Shown one piece after another: positions 9,707-18,634 of a DNA stretch of 64,000 nt. Where the stretch lies: assembly GCF_000757905.1 (NCBI RefSeq), contig NZ_JRLH01000006.1. One strand, 5' to 3'. Under the pieces are notes generated by a model. It saw only the letters and a list, made by a program, of their open reading frames with translations. It was not told the DNA's origin and ran no database searches. This DNA is from Arsenophonus nilaparvatae (GTDB lineage: Bacteria; Pseudomonadota; Gammaproteobacteria; Enterobacterales; Enterobacteriaceae). A program made the translations under genes and the position numbers. How positions within the stretch are numbered: position 1 is the first letter of the stretch; each line of letters begins with the position of its first letter.

Positions 9707-10228
9707 TCATACAAAGTATTTTTTATCGTTTTGCAAAAAATGGTCTATTTGGTAAACAATTTTTGTCGTCGGTAAGTCGGCATCAATAATGTAATCAGCG
9801 GTATCTAAATAGTAACCTTCTCTTTCATTCATTACTTCAGCTATCTCTTCTGCTAAGGGCTTACCTGTTAATGTTGGTCGTTGTGAAATTTCAGGATCAG
9901 CAGACAGACGCCTAATCAATACATCAGATGGAGCTTGTAAATAAATAATACAGCCATTTTTTTTCATAAAATCACGATTTTCTTTCAGTAAAATAATCCC
10001 TCCTCCCGTTGAGATCACTGAGTTTGGCTGTTGTATTGATCGCAACACGCTGGACTCCAAATCACGAAAGCAATCCCAACCATCTCGTTCAACTAACTAG
10101 GCAATACTTATTTTAGCATTTTGTTTAACTAACAAATCGGTATCAAAAAAATGACACATCCTAGATTCAGCTAACGTTCTTCCTACTGTTGTCTTCCCTG
10201 CACCTCTTGGTCCAATAAGATAAAGCAT
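9707..10228 (-). pseudogene. aroL: Shikimate kinase II (aroL) with one internal amber codon
   Basis: Shikimate kinase phosphorylates shikimate in the aromatic amino acid pathway. From ATG 10228 the frame encodes 173 residues, the usual AroL length. It has the Walker A motif GPRGAGKTT, FDTDLLV, the shikimate-binding STGGGI and the lid RPTLTGKPL. Codon 44 (10097-10099) is TAG, where AroL proteins have Glu (IA-stop-LVERDGW against VAEIVEREEW). Nothing else is damaged, so the lesion is recent or is read through. A second kinase, AroK, could carry the function but is not in this window. Confidence 0.9.
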
Positions 10229-10342
10229 ATCAAGTCGTCCTAATCGATAATTTATTTAATTAGTTAGAATATATATGTCAGCTTACAAGCGAGATTTAAA
10301 ATTTACAAAAGTAAAAATTCTAAATTTCCACGATTAAAATAA

Positions 10343-10365
10343 AGCCACACAACAACAGTGTGGCT
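10343..10365 (-). terminator. Rho-independent terminator after proA
   Basis: On the minus strand an 8-bp stem AGCCACAC / GTGTGGCT with a 7-nt loop is followed by TTATTTT, about 25 bp past the proA stop. It would end the proBA transcript. Confidence 0.75.
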
Positions 10366-10387
10366 CAAAAAATCGTGAAGTAATGAC

Positions 10388-11644
10388 TCAAGAACGTGTT
10401 AAATTATCTCCATAACCAATCCATTTATAGGTTGTTAATGCATCTAATCCCATCGGACCTCTTGCATGTAGTTTTTGTGTGCTTACCGCAACCTCTGCAC
10501 CTAAACCAAATTGTCCGCCATCTGTAAATCGCGTACTGGCATTAACATAAACCGCCGCAGAATCAACGCGCTGAACAAAATAATCAGCTTGTTGAATTGA
10601 TTGGGTCAAAATAGCATCAGAATGGGCCGTTCCATAATCCCGAATGTGATTAATCGCAGCATCGATATCGTTGACGACTGTAACGTTAACATCAAGCGAT
10701 AACCATTCATCACGGTAATTCTGCTCCAACACTTCAACAACGCTTGCCGGGCTTGACTTTAAATAGGACATTGCATGCCGACTGGCATGTAGAGTCACAT
10801 TTTGCTCAGCCATTTTCTCAGCCAAAAGCGGTAGAAATGTAGCTGCAATACTTTTATGAACTAATAACGTTTCCAATGAATTACATGCACTTGGGCGCTG
10901 CACTTTAGCATTCACGATCAGTGGTAGTGCTTTGTTAAAATCAATATGCTGATCGACATAAATATGACAGACACCAATACCACCAGTGATCACTGGGATG
11001 GTTGATTGTTCACGGCATAGCTTATGTAAACCTGCTCCACCACGCGGGATCAACATATCTACATAGCGATCCATTTTCAGCAATTGGGTTACTAATTTTC
11101 TGTCTGGATCATCAATAGATTGAACCGCTGCCTGTGGAATATCATTTTGTTGCAACGCTTGCTGAATAACTTTAACGATTGCTTGATTAGTCTGTGAGGT
11201 CTCTTTACCACCACGTAAAATTACCGCATTACCGGTTTTCAAACATAACGAGGCAACATCGATCGTTACATTCGGACGCGCTTCATAAATAACACCAATC
11301 ACGCCCAGTGGAACACATCGACGTTGTATATTTAAGCCATTATCTAATAAGCCGCCATCGAGTATACGTCCAACCGGATCAACTAATTGACATACCTTTC
11401 TTACATCATTCGCAATAGCATCTAATCGCTCAACAGTTAGCAATAGTCTGTCTTGCATAGCTGCATTCATATGGCCAGCTTTTGCGGCTTCCATATCCTT
11501 AGCATTAGCAGCTAAAATTGCATCACTCTGTTGTTGCAGGCAATCAGCTATATCCATTAAGACATTATTTTTCTGTTTTGTATTTAACCCTGCCAGGTAC
11601 CATGAAGCTTGTTTAGCCGCTTTGCCTATTTTTTCCAACATCAT
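10388..11644 (-). CDS. proA: Gamma-glutamyl phosphate reductase ProA
   Basis: Second step of proline synthesis: reduces gamma-glutamyl phosphate to glutamate semialdehyde with NADPH. The 418-residue protein has the aldehyde-dehydrogenase-type fold. The catalytic cysteine lies in VQRPSACNSLETLL (Cys in SACNS), with family stretches YEARPNVTIDVASLCLKTGN and LIPRGGAGLHKLC. It overlaps the end of proB by 4 nt (ATGA). With proC also in this window (44.7 kb), the whole glutamate-to-proline route is present. Confidence 0.98.
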   Translation of the reverse strand: MMLEKIGKAAKQASWYLAGLNTKQKNNVLMDIADCLQQQSDAILAANAKDMEAAKAGHMNAAMQDRLLLTVERLDAIANDVRKVCQLVDPVGRILDGGLLDNGLNIQRRCVPLGVIGVIYEARPNVTIDVASLCLKTGNAVILRGGKETSQTNQAIVKVIQQALQQNDIPQAAVQSIDDPDRKLVTQLLKMDRYVDMLIPRGGAGLHKLCREQSTIPVITGGIGVCHIYVDQHIDFNKALPLIVNAKVQRPSACNSLETLLVHKSIAATFLPLLAEKMAEQNVTLHASRHAMSYLKSSPASVVEVLEQNYRDEWLSLDVNVTVVNDIDAAINHIRDYGTAHSDAILTQSIQQADYFVQRVDSAAVYVNASTRFTDGGQFGLGAEVAVSTQKLHARGPMGLDALTTYKWIGYGDNLTRS

Positions 11645-12750
11645 TTACTCACTATCATATCGTCACGGTGAACAGCAACAGCACCATACTCATAACCCAA
11701 AATTCGATTAATTTCTTGCGAATGATATCCTGCGATTAGGCGTAAAGCATCGCTATTATAATGAGTCACCCCATGCGCTAAATCTTTGCCTAATAAATTA
11801 AGAATACGCACAACGTCGCCGCGCGAAAAATTACCACTAATTTTCTTTATTCCTTTTGGTAATAATGAGCTGCCTTTTTGCTGGATAGCCAAAGCAGCAC
11901 CCTCATCGACAACAATTTCACCCGCCAGAGGCGCGCCAAAAATCCACCGTTTTCGGTTTTCCATCGGCGTTTTTAAGCGATGAAATTTTGTTCCTACTTG
12001 CAGACCTTCGAGCACATTTGCGATCACATTAGGCTTATCACCGGCGGCAATAATCACTTCAATTCCCGCTCGGCCAGCAATGCCCGCTGCTTGCAACTTT
12101 GTTGCCATTCCACCAGTGCCTAAACCGGTCACACTATCACCTGCCATGCATCTTAGTTCATCATTAATATCATGAACTTCAGTGATCAATTGTGCATTTG
12201 GATTGTTGCGTGGATCTGCGGTATACAGTCCCTCGATATCCGTTAATAATAGTAACTTATCCGCATCAGCTAAAATTGCAACCAATGCCGATAAATTATC
12301 ATTATCACCAACTTTAATTTCGGCTGTCGCAACGGCATCATTTTCATTGATAACAGGAATAATACGGTTATCCAATAACGCTTGTAATGTGTCGCGTGCA
12401 TTCAAAAAACGTTCGCGATCTTCAATATCAGCTCGGGTCAATAACATCTGACCAATATGAATACCATAAATGGAAAACAACCGTTCCCAAAGTTGGATCA
12501 GATGGCTTTGCCCAACCGCCGCGAGTAATTGTTTCGAAGCAATTGTTTCAGGTAATGTTGGATAACCTAAATGCGCTCGACCAGCAGTAATTGCACCCGA
12601 AGTGACAATGATAATGTGGTGACCTTTTTCATGCTGCTGTGCGCATTGTCGCACTAATTCAACAATACGAGCCTGATCCAAACAACGCGATCCACCCGTT
12701 AATACACTTGTTCCTAATTTTATCACCAAAGTTTGGCTATTGTTCATCAT
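11641..12750 (-). CDS. proB: Glutamate 5-kinase ProB
   Basis: First step of proline synthesis, feedback-inhibited by proline: ATP-dependent phosphorylation of glutamate. It has 369 residues: an amino acid kinase domain (residues 1-260, with LVIKLGTSVLTGG, IVTSGAITAGR and VGDNDNLSALVA) followed by a PUA domain (residues 275-369). Either of two adjacent ATG codons (12750, 12747) could start it. It forms an operon with proA. The DNA upstream holds a perfect 39-bp tandem repeat and then an IS91-type transposase gene, so its promoter region has been remodelled. Confidence 0.98.
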   Translation of the reverse strand: MMNNSQTLVIKLGTSVLTGGSRCLDQARIVELVRQCAQQHEKGHHIIIVTSGAITAGRAHLGYPTLPETIASKQLLAAVGQSHLIQLWERLFSIYGIHIGQMLLTRADIEDRERFLNARDTLQALLDNRIIPVINENDAVATAEIKVGDNDNLSALVAILADADKLLLLTDIEGLYTADPRNNPNAQLITEVHDINDELRCMAGDSVTGLGTGGMATKLQAAGIAGRAGIEVIIAAGDKPNVIANVLEGLQVGTKFHRLKTPMENRKRWIFGAPLAGEIVVDEGAALAIQQKGSSLLPKGIKKISGNFSRGDVVRILNLLGKDLAHGVTHYNSDALRLIAGYHSQEINRILGYEYGAVAVHRDDMIVSK

Positions 12751-12786
12751 GCTTCTGCCATTAACTCTCTATAACAATAAATATTT

Positions 12787-12864
12787 ATGTATAAGAATTT
12801 CAAAAATAATTTAACGAAAAATTAAATGTATAAGAATTTCAAAAATAATTTAACGAAAAATTAA
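12787..12864. repeat. Perfect 39-bp tandem duplication upstream of proB
   Basis: The unit starting ATGTATAAGAATTTCAAAAA occurs at 12787-12825 and again, without mismatch, at 12826-12864. It lies 37 bp upstream of the proB start. It covers TA-rich, -10-like hexamers on the minus strand, so it may have doubled part of the proB promoter. Confidence 0.9.
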
Positions 12865-13013
12865 CATTAATTATTAAGCAGCATAACGGGTATCAAACGT
12901 GATTTTTTTCTTTTTGAGGCGAGAGAAAGATTTGTCAATAAGCGGTAATGATGTTTTTATGAACAATATGAGTTAACTTTGTACAATTGAGTGGATTTTA
13001 AGTAGATCTCCCC

Positions 13014-14231
13014 TTACCCCAAAAAGGGGACGTAACGCATTCGAGCAATCTCTAAAGCATGATCGACTAATTGAGCTATCCTCAATCCTTCGATAAAACG
13101 AGAAAATTTCATCCTGCCACCACAAAGAATGCAACTAAACGGATCGACTCCTAAAAACCGCTGGCTTAGCAGGGTAAAAGTCATCGAACGTTTTCTTTTG
13201 AATGCCGATTGTCCCACTGCTTTTCTAACAATATCGAGTAATTTTCCCACCACTCGATTTGCCAAAAAACCAAAATAACGGATCATCCGAAAATGTTTCT
13301 CGGGGATCTGTTTGATAAGCCGTAAAATTAATTCTTTCTGGGTTAAATCTAAATTTTTATAATGACCGGTATTATGGTCGAAAAACCGCAACGTAATGCG
13401 ACTTCCTCCATCATAATGCGCTAGCCTTGCGCCAGAGACTGGCGGTTTCTTCAGGTAACGCCCAATATACTTTGCTGTTTTTTGGGCATTGGATGTCGGG
13501 TCGGCAAAATAAACATGCCAATAATCTTTACCTTCAGCATTTTTCCCTGCATTCAGAATAAACCGCTTCCACTCATCATAATCTCTTATGTGCTGTAAAC
13601 TTTCAGGTAGGTAAATTTTCCCCCAGACAGAAAGAAGATATTGTCGAATATTCCACATCCAACGTTTTCTGACTTTAGCGAGGTCAAATTGCATCGACTT
13701 CCATTTTTCATTTTGATTGATGCCGCCCATTGTCCATGAGAGATGAATATGCGTGTTCCAGTTTAGTTTTCTCCCATAGGTATGTAGCGCACCAAAAATA
13801 CCCATTGTTAATCCCCGTTTTTTTGCTGCATAAAGTAAATTGTCCGCAGCAAACGGGAACAGTTTCCCTAGTAACCATCGATTCAATTCAAAGAGAAGCC
13901 AAAGACTATCCGGCATCGTAAACGTACCATGTTGCCATTCGACATCCGGTAAACGCATTATATTTGTGTCTATCCAAGTATCCGTGGCTTTTGTTCCACA
14001 GGATGGACAACCTCGTCCCTTGCAGGTAAAACAAACTAACTTCTGATGAGCACAATCTTCATTTTCACAACAGTATTGACGGAACCCCATCATCGTTGTG
14101 CCACAGGCTAACATTTTTGTTACCACCTCGATTTCAATATCTCTCAGTTGGGTAGTTTCCATGATCGCCGCCCATGCATTATTCCGCTCAAAAAGCAATT
14201 TTAACGGTTTGGGTTGAAAATCAGCTCTCAT
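13014..14231 (-). CDS. IS91-family transposase (HUH, Y2 type)
   Basis: Rolling-circle transposase of the IS91 type, apparently full length at 405 residues. The N-terminus holds a zinc-ribbon-like cysteine cluster (Cys54, 55, 60, 67, 70, 75, 78; CKGRGCPSCGTKATDTWI). The metal-binding HUH motif is HIH at residues 161-163 (NWNTHIHLSW). The tyrosine helix is YIGRYLKKPP near residue 250. It sits between crl and proB, where E. coli has phoE, and points with proBA. I could not place the element ends: IS91 elements have no clear inverted repeats or target duplication. It may still be active, since the frame is intact. Confidence 0.93.
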   Translation of the reverse strand: MRADFQPKPLKLLFERNNAWAAIMETTQLRDIEIEVVTKMLACGTTMMGFRQYCCENEDCAHQKLVCFTCKGRGCPSCGTKATDTWIDTNIMRLPDVEWQHGTFTMPDSLWLLFELNRWLLGKLFPFAADNLLYAAKKRGLTMGIFGALHTYGRKLNWNTHIHLSWTMGGINQNEKWKSMQFDLAKVRKRWMWNIRQYLLSVWGKIYLPESLQHIRDYDEWKRFILNAGKNAEGKDYWHVYFADPTSNAQKTAKYIGRYLKKPPVSGARLAHYDGGSRITLRFFDHNTGHYKNLDLTQKELILRLIKQIPEKHFRMIRYFGFLANRVVGKLLDIVRKAVGQSAFKRKRSMTFTLLSQRFLGVDPFSCILCGGRMKFSRFIEGLRIAQLVDHALEIARMRYVPFLG

Positions 14232-14612
14232 CGGGAAGTTAACTCACGGAAAAAAGAAACGAAATTAGCCATTTAACGATTAATAACTGTCATGTTTTAG
14301 GGTGAAAAAATAATCAATTTTAACGTTGCAGGATTATTTAACCAAATCTTATTTAACTAACCGACAAAACACGCTATAAAACGTCCTGTATCACTTTTTA
14401 TGAAGAGATATACGATGGGTAATAGGGAATGATAGGTTTTTTTATTTGATAGCCTTAAAATCAATTACAGGCGGTTTTTTTTATGTCTGTACTTACTGGT
14501 TATCGATTTGCAGCCGTAGGCTGATTCGTTCCCAAGTAAGAAGCGTTATGCCAACTGACATAACGCAATTTTAATGAAAAGTTAATTTTACAATAGTTGC
14601 CAACAATATAAG
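14232..14612. other. Spacer between IS91-type transposase and crl
   Basis: About 380 bp with no gene. The part next to the transposase is likely the terminal (terIS) side of the element, but its border is not visible to me. A strong hairpin lies at 14541-14564. Confidence 0.4.
14541..14564. terminator. Hairpin downstream of crl
   Basis: Perfect 8-bp stem GCGTTATG / CATAACGC with an 8-nt loop, about 50 bp past the crl stop. On the minus strand it is followed by TTCTTACTT, a poor U-tract. It may be the crl terminator or part of the end of the neighbouring IS91-type element. Confidence 0.5.
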
Positions 14613-15002
14613 CTATATATTAATTGCAACCATTTTGGGGCAAGGGGTTAATGTTAATTCCAATGTATTAAGTGAATCACCTAAACGTTTGTGGAATTCT
14701 TGCAATGTCTCTTCAAGCGACTTGATAATATTTGATTTATTAATTTCGATCTGCTGCCAATTACCCGCTTTATCAAACATACCTAATTTATAATGATATA
14801 CAAATCCGTCAAGTTCTCGTCTTAATTCCAACCACCATCCCCAAAATTCACGCTTTTCTGGAGCAGTCTTTGCATTAACACAAATAGCAAGGCAGTCGAA
14901 AAAAAAGAGATCATCCTGACATTGAGATTCGCGGAGATAAGGTCCTAACCTGGTAAAATGCTTCAATAATTTACTTTTAGAATAATTTGAAGTTAAAGCC
15001 AT
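14613..15002 (-). CDS. crl: Sigma-S binding protein Crl
   Basis: Crl binds the stationary-phase sigma factor RpoS and helps it capture core RNA polymerase, which favours genes such as curli. The 129-residue protein is close to the usual length (133 in E. coli). It has conserved blocks LLKHFTRLGPYLRE, DLFFFDCLAICVN and REFWGWWLELRRE, with the conserved Trp and Phe residues used for RpoS binding. A good ribosome site (AAGGAGATCC) precedes the ATG. Its presence implies that RpoS is still used. Confidence 0.95.
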   Translation of the reverse strand: MALTSNYSKSKLLKHFTRLGPYLRESQCQDDLFFFDCLAICVNAKTAPEKREFWGWWLELRRELDGFVYHYKLGMFDKAGNWQQIEINKSNIIKSLEETLQEFHKRLGDSLNTLELTLTPCPKMVAINI

Positions 15003-15072
15003 AATAAGGATCTCCTTGTTGTTAAGCTACCTTTTTAGCAAATAAGAAAAAATAATCACGTAATCACAACGA

Positions 15073-16332
15073 TTATTCAATTTTGCTTTTCAGCCAACTC
15101 ACTACTGTAGAAAGTGACTGATGAAAATTTTGATACAACGGCTTGGTTGGTAAAGTCAATAACTTACCGTCAATGGACGAACGTACGACAAGTAGTGCGT
15201 CTTCTTTAGGACTAAAAATATCATTTTGCCAGTTGACAGCCATAAACGGTACAGAACAGCGACGCCCTAATAATCCCTGTTTTTTTAGCGAATAACAACT
15301 TAGTTCTGAACGTAAAACAGCTTCATCTACCTGATAGAAACCTAATCGACTGGCAAAGAGGTCAATATTCATTACCGGTATTTGATCCTGATATTTTTGT
15401 TCAGTAAGCAAGCTGTGGACGATGGGCCCTAAAACTGCAACGCCTTTTAAGCGTTTGGGTTCTAAATAAGCTAAGCGAAGTGCAATATTGGCACCAAAAC
15501 GCAAACCAATTACACCTATTCGAGTATGATCGATCCATGGAATATTGGCCAATTGATTAAGTACCTGTTGATGCAGCGCGCTAGTATCCTGAGAAAGTTT
15601 ATATTTAATAGAATAGCCAATTGATGGCATATCCAGAGTTAACATAGCAAAACCTTGCGGGGCCAGATAGTTGTTGAAAAGGCGGTAATAATCTAGTTGT
15701 AAACTATCTAATGTGCCACAAACTAAAATCGTGGGACACGGGCCTTGGCTGGTATCCGGTAAATGTAAAAAACCAATCACCTCTTTTTTACCATCCGCTA
15801 TTTTGAAAGAAATTTTTTTCAGTCGAAAATCGGTCAATTGCGCTGCATTTTCATAAGCTTTATTAGCTAATAACACCGCTTGTTCGGCAAGATTATCACC
15901 TTTAAGATGAGGATATGCGGCAATACTATATAAATTAGCTGCCCGTAACCAAGCTTGGCTTGCTGCTATTTTTGTTGGCAATTCAAGTGCTTTTTTCTGC
16001 CAGCCCATCGCTTGTTGTGACCACTCATAAGCCCAATTTCCTGGCTGGTAACCAATTATGGTATCGAGTAAGTTATCAAAACTTCGAATACGATTATTTG
16101 CCGCAATACGACTTAATACTGCTTCAATCTCCAGCCCATCGTTGCCACGCCAAATCCATATTAGCCGGTTAAGCATACGATACCAACTAACATAACTCGT
16201 CCCTTCGAATGTTGAGCTATGCTTCAATAAATGCGTTTTAGGCACGCTATAAGTCACCAGAACAGAGGTCTCAGTTTGTTTCAGTTTTGATTTAGGCTTA
16301 AACAGCTTTTCTGACAGATTTTTTTCACTCAT
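15073..16332 (-). CDS. frsA: Esterase FrsA (fermentation-respiration switch protein)
   Basis: Alpha/beta-hydrolase of the FrsA (YafA) family, with esterase activity reported in E. coli/Vibrio relatives and once proposed to bind the glucose permease component IIA-Glc. The 419 residues are the usual length. The N-terminal half is family-specific (WYRMLNRLIWIWRG, YEWSQQAMGWQKKAL); the hydrolase half has LVCGTLDSLQLDYY, LDMPSIGYS and IGLRFGANIALRLAY. The usual nucleophile elbow G-x-S-x-G is replaced by GLRFGAN, as in the E. coli protein (GFRFGAN). It has its own spacer and the gpt terminator upstream. Confidence 0.95.
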   Translation of the reverse strand: MSEKNLSEKLFKPKSKLKQTETSVLVTYSVPKTHLLKHSSTFEGTSYVSWYRMLNRLIWIWRGNDGLEIEAVLSRIAANNRIRSFDNLLDTIIGYQPGNWAYEWSQQAMGWQKKALELPTKIAASQAWLRAANLYSIAAYPHLKGDNLAEQAVLLANKAYENAAQLTDFRLKKISFKIADGKKEVIGFLHLPDTSQGPCPTILVCGTLDSLQLDYYRLFNNYLAPQGFAMLTLDMPSIGYSIKYKLSQDTSALHQQVLNQLANIPWIDHTRIGVIGLRFGANIALRLAYLEPKRLKGVAVLGPIVHSLLTEQKYQDQIPVMNIDLFASRLGFYQVDEAVLRSELSCYSLKKQGLLGRRCSVPFMAVNWQNDIFSPKEDALLVVRSSIDGKLLTLPTKPLYQNFHQSLSTVVSWLKSKIE

Positions 16333-16366
16333 ATTGACTTTATTCAGTTAAAAACTTTAGCAATGA

Positions 16367-16390
16367 AAAAGGGATGCGATTAGCATCCCT
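16367..16390 (-). terminator. Rho-independent terminator after gpt
   Basis: On the minus strand an 8-bp stem AGGGATGC / GCATCCCT with a 5-nt loop is followed by TTTTTC. It separates gpt from frsA. Confidence 0.85.
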
Positions 16391-16440
16391 ATATCATATA
16401 CTTTATTTCACGAATCAAAGCGAAATAAATAAAATAATTA

Positions 16441-16902
16441 TTATTGTTCACAAAGCGGCTTAATAAAAACCTCTTTTTCCATATCCCAAGGTTGTTCTAT
16501 CCAGGTATTTTGCGGTATATCAATAACATAATTATCAACTAATGGACGCCCAGCGGGTTTCGCAAAAATAGTCACAAAATAGCCTTTGGGATACATATCC
16601 CTGATAGCTTGCGCTGTCCCGCCAGTATCGACCAAATCGTCGACCACAATATAACCTTCACCATCGCCGTCCATTCGCTTAATAACCTTAAGTTCTCTCT
16701 GGTTATTATGGTCGTAACTTGAAATACAGACCGTATCAATATGGCGTAGACCCAATTCACGAGCAACAATAGCACTTGGAACAAGTCCACCGCGGCTAAC
16801 CGCAATAATGCCTTTCCATTGCTTGGCTGGTAGTAAGCGTTGTGCCAAAGTACGGGCATGCATTTGCAACATATCCCATGTTACGATGTATTTTTCACTC
16901 AT
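16441..16902 (-). CDS. gpt: Xanthine-guanine phosphoribosyltransferase
   Basis: Purine salvage enzyme that converts guanine, xanthine and, less well, hypoxanthine to the nucleotide with PRPP, at the inner face of the membrane. The 153-residue protein is nearly collinear with E. coli Gpt. The PRPP-binding motif is VVDDLVDTGGTA, and the N-terminal SRGGLVPS loop and C-terminal WIEQPWDM are present. It is transcribed divergently from pepD across a 240-bp spacer. Confidence 0.98.
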   Translation of the reverse strand: MSEKYIVTWDMLQMHARTLAQRLLPAKQWKGIIAVSRGGLVPSAIVARELGLRHIDTVCISSYDHNNQRELKVIKRMDGDGEGYIVVDDLVDTGGTAQAIRDMYPKGYFVTIFAKPAGRPLVDNYVIDIPQNTWIEQPWDMEKEVFIKPLCEQ

Positions 16903-17142
16903 AAAATTCTGATCCCAACGACTAGAGACAATTTTAGAAAAGCATATTAGTGGAGAAAATATTGCGCGAGATTATAGTGATTTGTAATAACAAAAACCAG
17001 AAATTAATTAATATTATCACAATTAACTAAAGGAATAGATGTTAGAAGGTGATATTCTGAATTAATAAAATAAATAATATTTACCAAGACTGCGGAATTA
17101 ATTAGCAATCTTAATAATAAGGGTAGTAATAGGAGATAAAAC

Positions 17143-18603
17143 GTGTCTGAACTTTCACAGCTTTCACCACAGCCGCTTTGGAATATTTTTGCACAAATTT
17201 GTGCAATTCCTCATCCATCTGGACATGAAGAAGCACTTGCTTCCTATATTATTCAATGGGCGGAGAGCAAAAAATTTAGCGTTGAACGCGATAAAGTCGG
17301 TAATATTCTTATTCGCAAACCGGCAACCACCGGCTTGGAGAATCTTCGACCTGTCGTGCTTCAAGCCCATTTGGATATGGTGCCACAAAAAAACAGTGAT
17401 ACTCAGCACGATTTTACTCAGGATCCTATCCGTCCTTACGTAGATAATGAATGGGTGAAAGCGCAAGGTACCACATTAGGAGCAGATAATGGCATTGGTA
17501 TGGCCTCTGCTTTAGCTGTACTGGATGATGAACATGTTAAACATGGACCAATAGAGGTTTTACTCACCATGACGGAAGAAACCGGCATGGTTGGTGCTTT
17601 TGGCATACAGCCAAATTGGCTACAAGCAGATATTCTGATCAATACCGATTCCGAAGAAGAAGGCGAAATCTACATGGGTTGTGCCGGCGGCGTTGATTTT
17701 ACCACCACCTTTAAATTGGCAAGAGAAGCCATTCCAGCTGATCATATAATCTTCAAAATAACACTTAAAGGGTTAACCGGTGGTCACTCGGGTGGTGATA
17801 TTCATTTAGGATTAGCTAATGCGAATAAACTATTGGCGCGTTTTCTAGCAGGTCATGCCAGTGAATTACAATTAAAGCTCATTCATATTCAAGGGGGTAG
17901 CTTACGTAATGCGATCCCTCGTGAGAGTGAAGCAATTTTTGCAGTGCCCATATCAGCAGCAGCTAATTTAGAAACTAGTAAAAATCACTATCTAGCGATG
18001 CTAAGATCTGAATTTGCCGCGCTTGAAAAAAACTTAGTCATTACGCTTGATGAGACAACAACAGAATTATTTGCGCTAACCGCAGATTGTCAATCTCGCT
18101 TATTACATTTTCTCAATGCTGCGCCTAACGGTGTCATTCGGATGAGCGACGACATCAAAGAGGTTGTTGAAACTTCACTCAATATCGGCGTTGTTAATAT
18201 GGATGAAAAAAAGGCCGAAATTACTTTTTTAATTCGCTCATTAATTGAAACGGGCAAAGATTATGTTGTTAACATGTTGACATCATTATCGATGCTTGCC
18301 GATGCGGAATGTGAACATAAAGGCAGTTATCCTGGCTGGAAACCAGATCCGAAATCGCCAGTCATGGCACTTGCTAGCGATATCTATCAGCAACTATTTG
18401 GCAAAACACCTAAGATCATGGTGATCCATGCTGGTTTAGAATGTGGGCTATTTAAAAAACCTTATCCTCAAATGGATATGGTTTCCATTGGGCCAACGAT
18501 ATATGGCGCCCACTCACCCGACGAGCGAGCTAACATTAAAAGTGTCGAGAAATACTGGCAACTATTAACATCAGTACTTAAATCAATACCTGAAAAAGGT
18601 TAA
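17143..18603 (+). CDS. pepD: Aminoacyl-histidine dipeptidase (peptidase D)
   Basis: Zinc metallopeptidase of the M20 family that cleaves Xaa-His and other dipeptides in the cytoplasm. The 486-residue protein is one residue longer than E. coli PepD. Metal-site motifs are LQAHLDMVPQ, TLGADNGIGMA and LLTMTEETGMVGA, followed by the dimerisation segment with GGHSGGDIHLG. The start is GTG with a strong AGGAGAT site 6 nt upstream. Confidence 0.97.
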   Translation: MSELSQLSPQPLWNIFAQICAIPHPSGHEEALASYIIQWAESKKFSVERDKVGNILIRKPATTGLENLRPVVLQAHLDMVPQKNSDTQHDFTQDPIRPYVDNEWVKAQGTTLGADNGIGMASALAVLDDEHVKHGPIEVLLTMTEETGMVGAFGIQPNWLQADILINTDSEEEGEIYMGCAGGVDFTTTFKLAREAIPADHIIFKITLKGLTGGHSGGDIHLGLANANKLLARFLAGHASELQLKLIHIQGGSLRNAIPRESEAIFAVPISAAANLETSKNHYLAMLRSEFAALEKNLVITLDETTTELFALTADCQSRLLHFLNAAPNGVIRMSDDIKEVVETSLNIGVVNMDEKKAEITFLIRSLIETGKDYVVNMLTSLSMLADAECEHKGSYPGWKPDPKSPVMALASDIYQQLFGKTPKIMVIHAGLECGLFKKPYPQMDMVSIGPTIYGAHSPDERANIKSVEKYWQLLTSVLKSIPEKG

Positions 18604-18611
18604 TAATTGTA

Positions 18612-18634
18612 GCAGGCTAAACTAGCCTGCTTTT
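18612..18634. terminator. Bidirectional terminator between pepD and dinB
   Basis: Perfect 8-bp stem GCAGGCTA / TAGCCTGC with a 3-nt loop, followed by TTTT on the plus strand. It lies between two convergent genes and touches the dinB stop codon. Confidence 0.8.

Noticed and set aside
12787..12864. CRISPR array
   Set aside because: Only two head-to-tail copies with no spacers and no cas genes.
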